Shown piece after piece: positions 7,462-14,130 of a stretch of 19,167 bases of DNA. Below the pieces are notes generated by a model, which ran no database searches, was not told the DNA's origin, and saw nothing but the letters and a program-made list of their open reading frames with translations. Position 1 is the first letter of the stretch. Every line of letters begins with the position of its first letter. Source of the stretch: JAHBVH01 sp034437715 (lineage in GTDB: Bacteria > Chloroflexota > Anaerolineae > Caldilineales > Caldilineaceae). A program made the position numbers and the translations under genes. The stretch spans positions 1 to 19,167 of the forward strand of contig DAOTTR010000023.1 of the NCBI GenBank assembly GCA_034437715.1, in the 5' to 3' direction.

Positions 7462-7992
7462 TTACCCGCGCACCCGCAAAATAATCAACACGGCCACTGG
7501 GATCATCCAGTAGACGGGTGATTCAAAAAGATTCTGCGGCAGGACTGCGACCAGTGATTGACTGGCCGTAGTTAGCGGCAATTGAATCAGCCCCAAAAGT
7601 TGGGTCGGATATTGAAATCGGTCTTGATAATACCAAAGCGTGCCTGCGATCAAATAGCCATTGAGCAACCCGATGGCCAGCGTCAGCAGCGGGCCCACCG
7701 GGGCGGAGAGCGGTCGCCCTGGAAAGTCAAAGGTAATGCCAGCATAGCTGGCAAAGACGGTGCTGATAAAGCCCAACTCAAACAAGCTGCTGAGTAATAA
7801 ATTGGCCGCTTGCCCGTCCCCGCCGCTGACCCGACCAAACAGACTGATAATCCGTGTTTCCAAAAAACTTAAGACAAATATCGTAGCCAAAATGATGACA
7901 GTATTGCCCAATTCCCTAGGATAACCACGGGCCAGCGCCACGAACGTAATGAAGATAACAATAACACCAAAGATGACTTCAATTGGCACCAT
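7462..7992 (-). CDS. Small polytopic membrane protein, CvpA-like (second of two)
   Basis: This 176-residue protein has about four or five hydrophobic segments (roughly 4-20, 29-45, 70-86, 98-120 and 158-173) and no enzymatic motif. The first hairpin, with segment 1, a short ARGYPRELG loop, then segment 2, looks like the start of CvpA-family proteins, which usually carry an RG...RE-type loop there. CvpA proteins are inner-membrane proteins linked to colicin V export and envelope stress, with no settled biochemical role. The gene starts 5 nt after the stop of the preceding membrane protein gene and shares with that protein the RG-x2-RE loop and a later G-x2-NG-x4-A pattern. It probably belongs to the same operon as murG and murC. 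The family call is moderate; function is unknown. Confidence 0.7.
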   Translation of the reverse strand: MVPIEVIFGVIVIFITFVALARGYPRELGNTVIILATIFVLSFLETRIISLFGRVSGGDGQAANLLLSSLFELGFISTVFASYAGITFDFPGRPLSAPVGPLLTLAIGLLNGYLIAGTLWYYQDRFQYPTQLLGLIQLPLTTASQSLVAVLPQNLFESPVYWMIPVAVLIILRVRG

Positions 7993-7997
7993 GCTGC

Positions 7998-8690
7998 TCA
8001 GCTTCTCTTTTCTGCGCTGCTTGGGCTTGGCTTTTTCGAGCTACTCTTAAGCGTACTGGCGGCCAGCAATAAAAAGATGGTTAACAACACGAGTAACAAG
8101 ATTGACCGTTGTGCCGGTTCAAAGAAGCCCCAAAGTCCACCTAGACTCTCCTGTACCAAACCAAAGCCACTGCGCAAAACCCCAAAGAAATTGTCGATTC
8201 CGATTGGCTCTATTTGCCCGGCCTCGTTGACAACCGGCGTTACCAGGGTGGCCAACCTGGGCAATAAGATCGCTGCAAACATCAGCCCGTTGAAGATCCC
8301 CAGCAAGACTGCCCAGCCATCGGATTTGCTGCCTTTGGCAAAGGGCTTCAGGTTGCTAACGACATAGGCTAATAGCAAGACAATCACCCAGAGAATAAAC
8401 AAAAACTCATCACGCTGGTCGGCTGTGACCCAGGGCGGCGCATCGCCCAGCGCCCCGAACGCGGCATCGGGATTGGCCCCCAGCCCACCGGCACGCACAA
8501 AGGCCACAAACTTGCTGCCCAGGTTGATAATCCGTACAAAAATATCGCCGCCTTCTTGCAGCACAATCCAGGCCAACACCGCCGTAATCGCCACAATGGC
8601 TTCCCGCTTGCTGCCGCGTTGATACCCAATCCAAGCAAAGAATAAAATATAGAGAAGTAGCGTAATCAGAATGCCCAGTTGCTCAGTCAT
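7998..8690 (-). CDS. Polytopic membrane protein, CvpA-like (first of two)
   Basis: This 230-residue protein has about five predicted membrane segments (near 5-22, 30-46, 95-113, 126-150 and 195-212) and a soluble, Ser/Lys-rich C-terminal tail (SSSKKPSPSSAEKRS). The first two segments are joined by GYQRGSKREA, which resembles the CvpA-family loop, and segment 4 carries LGIFNGLMFAA, matched by GLLNGYLIAG in the next protein. A loop of about 45 residues between segments 2 and 3 is Gly/Ala/Pro-rich. The ATG at 8688-8690 has no well-spaced Shine-Dalgarno; an AAGGA lies about 17 nt away. murG ends 49 nt upstream. I do not recognise it beyond the CvpA-like fold, and no function should be inferred except a likely envelope role. 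Confidence 0.68.
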   Translation of the reverse strand: MTEQLGILITLLLYILFFAWIGYQRGSKREAIVAITAVLAWIVLQEGGDIFVRIINLGSKFVAFVRAGGLGANPDAAFGALGDAPPWVTADQRDEFLFILWVIVLLLAYVVSNLKPFAKGSKSDGWAVLLGIFNGLMFAAILLPRLATLVTPVVNEAGQIEPIGIDNFFGVLRSGFGLVQESLGGLWGFFEPAQRSILLLVLLTIFLLLAASTLKSSSKKPSPSSAEKRS

Positions 8691-8739
8691 AACGGGCGAG
8701 TTGTCTTTCCTTGAGATAGGATTATGGTGTGATACTTCT

Positions 8740-9954
8740 TTATCTAGCCTGGACTAGCTGGACAAGCTGTTCGGCAATCGCCTGGGCCGCATCGGGCTTG
8801 GCGATGTAGGCCAGTGCCGCTTCCATGGATTGGCGTTGCATCGGCGCTTGGATCAAGCGTAGCAACGTCGTCGCCAACTGTTCGTGCAATGTCTCATCTG
8901 CAATCAGTACGGCTCCCCCATAGTTGGTCAGTTGCTCGGCATTCTGCAACTGGTTGACCCCTGGATGGGGTACAAGAATCGCGGGTAGCCGGGCAACGGG
9001 GAATTCACCCAATGTGCTGGCCCCCGCCCGTGCTACAGTCAGATCGGCGGCGGCCAGTGCCAATGCCATTTCTTCGTGTAGATATGCCACGGGATGATAG
9101 CGTTTCCAAAGCGCGCCTTCGACGGGTGGCTGTTGTAACTTATGCTGCCAGTCTGTCCAATCGCGTTCGCCCACCACATGCAGAATCTGCGCATGGGGTA
9201 GGACGGCGGGCAGCGCTTGCCATATTGCCTCGTTGATATTGCGCGAACCCTGACTGCCGCCCCAGACGAGCACCAATGGCGTTGTTTCACCATTGGCACA
9301 CAAAGTTTGTCCCAACTGTTCGGCCAAGCGATAACGGATCGCTGCCCGGTTCTGCGCGTGCTGCTTGGGCGTTAGTGTACCACCTGATACCAGATCAACC
9401 AGTTCGCGCCGCACGGGGTAGCCCGTGACCACCGCTTTGCCCTTGGGATACTCGCCGCCAAAGTAGCGTGTCACCGCTGGATAACTCACGGCCACCCGTT
9501 GCGCCAGCCAACTCAGCGTGCGAATCGCCCAGCCCGGCACCATGTCTGGCAAATAGATCAAGACAGGAATACGTAGCCACCAACAGGCGATCACCACCGG
9601 CGCACAAACATAGCCGCCCGTCGCCAAACAAACATCCGGCTGAAAGTGGCGCAGCAACGCCCGACTTTCGTACCAGCCTGCGATCATCTTCCAAAGGTTG
9701 CGCGCCACGGTCAACGGATGCTTGCCGCGCAATTGGCCCGACGCAATTCCCTGGTAGGAAATGCCGGCATGGCGGACTAGGGCTTCTTCCATGCCATCCA
9801 TGCTGCCCACCCACAACAGATCATTTGCGGGCAGGGGCGCGGCGGCGGCTGGTACTGGCGCTGGTTGCTTTGCGGCTGTTGGTAGCTGGGCGACGACGGC
9901 TAGCGCCGGATAAACGTGGCCACCGGTCCCGCCACCCGAAATCAAAACGCGCAT
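8740..9954 (-). CDS. murG: Lipid II synthase, GlcNAc transferase MurG
   Basis: MurG transfers GlcNAc from UDP-GlcNAc to lipid I on the inner membrane face, giving lipid II. Visible are the N-terminal ISGGGTGGHVYPALAV (His13), GGYVCAPVVIA, the nucleotide-binding LVWGGSQGSRNINEAI (about 229-244), RAGASTLGEF with the Glu that contacts UDP-GlcNAc, and ILVPHPGVNQLQNAEQL (Q335, N338). At 404 residues it is longer than the usual 350-370. Part of the excess is an Ala/Pro-rich insert at about 25-44 (PTAAKQPAPVPAAAAPLPAN) between the first helix and the second strand. The usual HEQN motif is replaced by YLPDMVPGWAIR. The start has GGAAAG about 8 nt upstream. The first 134 nt overlap ftsW in another frame. 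Confidence 0.95.
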   Translation of the reverse strand: MRVLISGGGTGGHVYPALAVVAQLPTAAKQPAPVPAAAAPLPANDLLWVGSMDGMEEALVRHAGISYQGIASGQLRGKHPLTVARNLWKMIAGWYESRALLRHFQPDVCLATGGYVCAPVVIACWWLRIPVLIYLPDMVPGWAIRTLSWLAQRVAVSYPAVTRYFGGEYPKGKAVVTGYPVRRELVDLVSGGTLTPKQHAQNRAAIRYRLAEQLGQTLCANGETTPLVLVWGGSQGSRNINEAIWQALPAVLPHAQILHVVGERDWTDWQHKLQQPPVEGALWKRYHPVAYLHEEMALALAAADLTVARAGASTLGEFPVARLPAILVPHPGVNQLQNAEQLTNYGGAVLIADETLHEQLATTLLRLIQAPMQRQSMEAALAYIAKPDAAQAIAEQLVQLVQAR

Positions 9955-11119
9955 GAGTTTGCTTTCCTACTGCTGCTGGCGACGCGCTGCCACCTGCGGC
10001 AGCGCTGCCAGTATACCGACTGATGTTGAGCAAAATGCCAATTGCTGCCAACGCGGTGACCAGTGAACTGCCGCCATAGCTGATAAAGGGTAACGTCACC
10101 CCTGTGGGCGGTGCCGCAGCCACAATCACAGCCATGTTGAGCAACGCTTGTAAGGTCAAGGAAGCGGTGATGCCCGTAGCTAATAACATGCCAAAGTTAT
10201 CGGGTGCGCGCAGTGCAGTCCGCAAGCCAAAGTAGGCCAACAGTGCAAAGAGCAAGATCACCAGAAGCGCACCCAAGAGGCCCATCTCCTCGCCCACCAC
10301 GGCAAAGATATTGTCACTCCACACTACGGGCAGATAGCCCGGCAGCTTGGCCTGGCTATTGCCCACACCTTGCCCGAAGATGCCGCCGCGAATCAACGCT
10401 TCTACGGCCCGTTGTACCTGATATTCCTCACTCTGCATCGGATCCCAGAGCGAAGCCATATATTTGGCCACTCGATCATGGGCATAGGTGCTATAGCGAA
10501 TCACCAGCCAAAAGGTCGCCGCCCCGCCACTGGCCACCACCAGCAACTGCTTCATTTCCGCCCCGGCAATAAAAAACATGATCGAGGCCGTGGCGACGAT
10601 CAAAATCGCCGTGCTGATGTTAGGTTGCGCCACAATCAAGACGGCTATCGCCCCCATCAACACGCTAAAGGGCAGCAAGCCCACGCGCACGTCCCGGATG
10701 CGCGCGCCCTTGCTTGCCAGCCACGCGCTGATATACATAACGATGATGATTTTGGCCGGTTCGCTGGGCTGCACACTGCCACCAAAATAGGTGCGTGTCG
10801 CGTTAAACCGTTCACTGCCAATCGCAACCACGGCCATCAGCGCGAGCAAGGCCAGCGCCATCAACACCACACTCCAACGTTCCCAGATTTTATAGGGAAT
10901 GTTGGCCACCACGATCATCACGGCCAGCCCTAATACGCCCCAGATCAGTTGGCGGGTCACATAGTAGTATGGATCGTCGTAATCTTTGTAGCCCCAGGCA
11001 TAACTTGCGCTAAAGACCATCACAATGCCAAGCCCCAAAAGGACCATAACAATCGAGAGCAGTCCCCAGTCATAGGTGCCAGGAGAAGCGGACATTCGAC
11101 TTTTCGTTGTTGCAACCAT
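9821..11119 (-). CDS. ftsW: Lipid II polymerase FtsW (SEDS family)
   Basis: FtsW is the SEDS glycosyltransferase that polymerises lipid II at the septum with FtsI. About ten membrane segments are seen, with the signatures YFGGSVQPSEPAKI (111-124), GQGVGNSQAKLPGYLPVVWSDNIFAVVGEEMG from about residue 249 (D269 matches the proposed catalytic Asp) and PPTGVTLPFISYGGSSLV (337-354). Beyond the last helix (ILLNISRYTG) there is a 60-residue Ser/Arg-rich tail, SRRRPATNSRKATS and similar. The last 44 residues are read from DNA that also encodes the start of MurG. The frame is open without interruption to 9821. The start at 11119 follows the murD stop by 34 nt; its Shine-Dalgarno is weak, and an ATG eight codons further in is a possible alternative. 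Confidence 0.95.
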   Translation of the reverse strand: MVATTKSRMSASPGTYDWGLLSIVMVLLGLGIVMVFSASYAWGYKDYDDPYYYVTRQLIWGVLGLAVMIVVANIPYKIWERWSVVLMALALLALMAVVAIGSERFNATRTYFGGSVQPSEPAKIIIVMYISAWLASKGARIRDVRVGLLPFSVLMGAIAVLIVAQPNISTAILIVATASIMFFIAGAEMKQLLVVASGGAATFWLVIRYSTYAHDRVAKYMASLWDPMQSEEYQVQRAVEALIRGGIFGQGVGNSQAKLPGYLPVVWSDNIFAVVGEEMGLLGALLVILLFALLAYFGLRTALRAPDNFGMLLATGITASLTLQALLNMAVIVAAAPPTGVTLPFISYGGSSLVTALAAIGILLNISRYTGSAAAGGSASPAAVGKQTHARFDFGWRDRWPRLSGASRRRPATNSRKATSASTSRRRAPARK

Positions 11120-11153
11120 GCTTTGTTTACGCCTTCTGTCCGAACCGCACGCG

Positions 11154-12794
11154 TCAACGTGTGGCAGATTCGCTGGCTAATGCCGCAGCTTCGATTTCAC
11201 TCGTTACATCTAGACGATGCCAGTGCTCAATCAGGCGGCGAAAATGTTCGCCGCGCGCTTCAAAATCGCGATAAGCGTCATAGCTTGTGCCACCGGGCGA
11301 AAGCAGGACGACGGTCGGCAGCAATGGGCGCTGATCATTGCCATGACGGTTGAAATTTTCTTTGGGCAGTGAATCTGGCGTGGCTACCCCTGCCACTCGT
11401 GCTGCCAAGGCGACTGCTTCGTCGAGCCGCTGGACAACTGCACAATTGGGAGCCCTGCGTTTCATAAATTGGGCCCGTTCCTGCACTTTGTTCACAATCA
11501 TCGAACCAGCATGGCCAAACCCAATGACATAGTTGACACGGGCGATCACTTCATCGGCAAAGCTGTCCCATGGTAAGTTTTTATCTTTCCCGCCCGCGAG
11601 TAAAATCAACGTCTGTTTGCCAGCCACAAAACAGCGTAGCGCCGCCACAGCTCGCTCGGGGGCAGTCGCAATACTATCGTTGATCCAGGTGACCTGTTGA
11701 TTGCTGTCCACAATTTCCAGGCGATGGGGCACCCCTTGAAAACTTGTTGCCACACGGCGCATCGCCGCCACATCTGCCCCAGCTGCCCCACTAATCGCCG
11801 CGGCGGCCAGGAGGTTGCTGATATTGTGATCACCGCGCAATAGAATTTCACCGCGCAGGCAGATCGGTTGGCCAGCATACAGGAGTGTTTCGCCATCCAG
11901 CCACGCGCCGTGGGATAAAGGGTGCAAACGGCTGAAGGGAATGACCCGCTGTGTTATGGCTGCGCGCACAGTGGTGAGTGCTTCATCCAAGTGCCAGGTT
12001 GCTGGCAATGGCTGTAATTCGTCTGCTGCCTGGGTCGCGTCATCGCTCGTCACGCGCTGGGTCACAGCATCATCCGCACTCAGCACAACCTGGGCGTTGG
12101 CAGGCAAATAGCGCCAGAGATTGAATTTGGCGTTGGCATAGGCGGCCATGTCGGGATGGCGGTCTAGGTGATTGGGCGTAATGTTGAGAATCGCGGCCAC
12201 ATCCGGTCCGACACCAGTGATGTCCCCCCAGGCTAACTGCGGATCAAAAAGCTCCAGTTGAAAACTGCTGAGTTCCAACACAATTGGCTCGCCCGGCTGA
12301 ATTTGATCCAGACGATCGAGCAGCGGCGTACCAATATTGCCCCCGACATGCACCTGCGCGCCACTGGCGGCGAGCATCTGCCCCACCAAGGTTGTGGTTG
12401 TGGTTTTGCCACTGCTGCCCGTGATCGCCACCAGCGGCCCCAAGCCGCGGCTCCGTGCGATTTGCAAGGTGAGCAGGCTGTCGTTACTCAGCGGAATGCC
12501 GCGCGCAATCGCCGCTTGGACAATCTCAAGCTGAGGTGGCACGCCACCACTCAGACAGAGCAGCGCGCAATCCTCTAGCAGCGCCAAGGGATGACCGCCC
12601 AAGACCAGTTCGACGGGCAAGTCGCCAAGTTTTGCGATCTCGGCTGCCAGCTTTTCCGCCGACGCGGCATCGCTGACAATCGTCCGCGCCCCTGCCTGCA
12701 CGAAAAAGCGCGCCAGGGCCAACCCTTGCCGGGCTAGACCCAGAATCACAATTTTGCGGCCTTCAAACTCAAACTCATTGCGTTTACCTGTCAT
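11154..12794 (-). CDS. murD: UDP-N-acetylmuramoyl-L-alanine--D-glutamate ligase MurD
   Basis: MurD adds D-Glu to UDP-MurNAc-L-Ala. It shows the N-terminal IVILGLARQGLALARFF, the P-loop ITGSSGKTTTTTLVG (124-138), ELSSFQLE (174-181), NITPNHLDRH (204-213), a Lys in YANAKFNLW (K223) that fits the carbamylated residue, GDHNISN, WINDSIATAPE (370-380) and LLSPGGTSYDAYRDFEARGE near the end. At 546 residues it is about 90 longer than usual. Visible excess lies around 243-266 (Asp/Ala-rich) and at about 469-492 in the ADP-release domain (ATPDSLPKENFNRHGNDQRP). In the NDSKATN motif the Lys is Ile. A 151-nt gap with a strong hairpin separates it from mraY upstream. Confidence 0.95.
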   Translation of the reverse strand: MTGKRNEFEFEGRKIVILGLARQGLALARFFVQAGARTIVSDAASAEKLAAEIAKLGDLPVELVLGGHPLALLEDCALLCLSGGVPPQLEIVQAAIARGIPLSNDSLLTLQIARSRGLGPLVAITGSSGKTTTTTLVGQMLAASGAQVHVGGNIGTPLLDRLDQIQPGEPIVLELSSFQLELFDPQLAWGDITGVGPDVAAILNITPNHLDRHPDMAAYANAKFNLWRYLPANAQVVLSADDAVTQRVTSDDATQAADELQPLPATWHLDEALTTVRAAITQRVIPFSRLHPLSHGAWLDGETLLYAGQPICLRGEILLRGDHNISNLLAAAAISGAAGADVAAMRRVATSFQGVPHRLEIVDSNQQVTWINDSIATAPERAVAALRCFVAGKQTLILLAGGKDKNLPWDSFADEVIARVNYVIGFGHAGSMIVNKVQERAQFMKRRAPNCAVVQRLDEAVALAARVAGVATPDSLPKENFNRHGNDQRPLLPTVVLLSPGGTSYDAYRDFEARGEHFRRLIEHWHRLDVTSEIEAAALASESATR

Positions 12795-12860
12795 TTCGCA
12801 CTCCGTATTTCAGGAAACCCTGCAACTTCCATCCGTAGCTGGCATTAGACATTAGGTTCT

Positions 12861-12940
12861 GTTGACATTTACAGTGCGCCCTCTTGTAGAATTCAGCCTA
12901 CTTGGGCAACTTAGCAAATAGAGGGCTGTGAAATGTCAAC
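12861..12940. repeat. Strong imperfect hairpin in the mraY-murD gap
   Basis: The arm at 12861-12884, starting GTTGACATTT and ending CCCTCT, pairs with 12921-12940 (GAGGGCTGTGAAATGTCAAC). There is one bulged base and one 4-nt bulge, and the loop is about 36 nt. On the transcribed strand it begins 5 nt after the mraY stop codon. No T-run follows, so it is not a textbook Rho-independent terminator. It could be a processing or attenuation structure that lowers murD and later genes, or a decayed palindromic repeat element. Confidence 0.65.
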
Positions 12941-12945
12941 GATTC

Positions 12946-14130
12946 CTAGACTAGCGCCAGCGCCACGCCTAACATACCGCTTAGCACGCTGATCAGCCAG
13001 AAGCGTTCTTTGACTTGCATTTCGCTCCAGCCCAGGAGCTCAAAGTGATAGTGGAGCGGGGCCATTTTGAAAACCCGCCGACCTTCGCCATATTTAATGC
13101 GCGTCCACTTGAAGTAGTAGCGTTGAATAATCACGCTGCCCGCTTCGGCCACAAAAATCGAGCCGATGATCGGCAACAGCAGCCACTGGCCCGTCATGAC
13201 GCTGACCAAGCCTAACGTCGCGCCCAAGGCAAGACTGCCCGTGTCGCCCATGAACATTTGCGCCGGGTGCGCATTGTACCAGAGAAATGCCAACAAAGCA
13301 CCGACAATCGTAAAGCAGAAAGCCATCAGATAGGTCTGATTTTGCAAATAGGCGATCACGCCATAGCTGGCAAAAGCAATGCTGCTGATGCTGCCCGCCA
13401 GACTGTCGAGGCCGTCGGTAAAGTTGACGGCATTGCTGGCCGCCACAATGATAAAGATCGTCAAGGGAATAATGAAAGGGCCCACGCGGAAAAAGCCATT
13501 GTAGGGGCCATACAAGCCAGGAATGCCCACATAGTCCCATTGGGGCGGGCCATAATATAAGATGAGTGCCAAAATGGTGGCAAAGAGCAATTGAAAGCTA
13601 CTTTTCATCCGTTCGCTCATGCCTTCGCCGCGCCCGCGGAGACCTTTGATGCCCTGCCAATCATCGACGCCGCCCAGCACTGCGTGCGAGGCCAGACAAA
13701 AGAAGAGAATCAAGGTGCTTTGGCCAATCGCGTCCAGACCCCACAAATTCGCAATGTTGAGAACACCGGTTATCAACAGCACCGGTACAACAATCAAAAT
13801 GCCGCCCATGGTGGGGGTGCCCGTTTTCGTCTGGCGGCTACCCGGCTCTTCTATGCGGATCTGTTTGCCAATGCCCCACCGTTTGAGCAATATAATCAGC
13901 GGATTGCCCCAGAAGACAGCAATAAAAAAGCTGACCGTGCCCAGCGTGAGTGCATATGCCATAGGTGACTCCATAAAAATATCTAGGATCTTCGATGAAA
14001 CCAAGCAGATCACCAATAGCCCAAGCAAACGTAGTGCATGGGGAAAGAGCTTTTTGGGCGCGCCCTGACCAGACTCGACAGGTTTTGCGCGGCGCAAGGG
14101 GTAAGCTAACAGATGAAAAGGTGTTCTCAT
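12946..14130 (-). CDS. mraY: Phospho-N-acetylmuramoyl-pentapeptide transferase MraY
   Basis: MraY moves phospho-MurNAc-pentapeptide from UDP to undecaprenyl phosphate, giving lipid I. Motifs are KTGTPTMGG (102-110), GGVDDWQG (D156, D157), ASNAVNFTDGLDSLAGS (231-247), NAHPAQMFMGDTGSLALG (D296) and MAPLHYHFELLGW, in which the usual HHH is HYH. About ten membrane segments are present. The ATG at 14128-14130 overlaps the murF stop as ATGA and gives 394 residues, with an extra N-terminal hydrophobic segment (about 33-51). An internal ATG at 13960-13962 has GGAG 6 nt upstream and gives 338 residues, closer to the family norm and starting MAYALTLG. I give the outer limit; the true start is undecided. 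Confidence 0.95.
   Translation of the reverse strand: MRTPFHLLAYPLRRAKPVESGQGAPKKLFPHALRLLGLLVICLVSSKILDIFMESPMAYALTLGTVSFFIAVFWGNPLIILLKRWGIGKQIRIEEPGSRQTKTGTPTMGGILIVVPVLLITGVLNIANLWGLDAIGQSTLILFFCLASHAVLGGVDDWQGIKGLRGRGEGMSERMKSSFQLLFATILALILYYGPPQWDYVGIPGLYGPYNGFFRVGPFIIPLTIFIIVAASNAVNFTDGLDSLAGSISSIAFASYGVIAYLQNQTYLMAFCFTIVGALLAFLWYNAHPAQMFMGDTGSLALGATLGLVSVMTGQWLLLPIIGSIFVAEAGSVIIQRYYFKWTRIKYGEGRRVFKMAPLHYHFELLGWSEMQVKERFWLISVLSGMLGVALALV
13969..13972 (-). promoter_or_regulatory. Possible ribosome binding site for the shorter mraY start
   Basis: GGAG on the minus strand lies 6 nt before the ATG at 13960-13962. It supports the 338-residue form of MraY, against the ATGA-coupled start at 14128-14130. 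Confidence 0.5.

Noticed and set aside
10370..10933. 187-codon open frame on the plus strand
   Set aside because: It is antisense to ftsW, His/Gln-rich, and has no domain or plausible start context.
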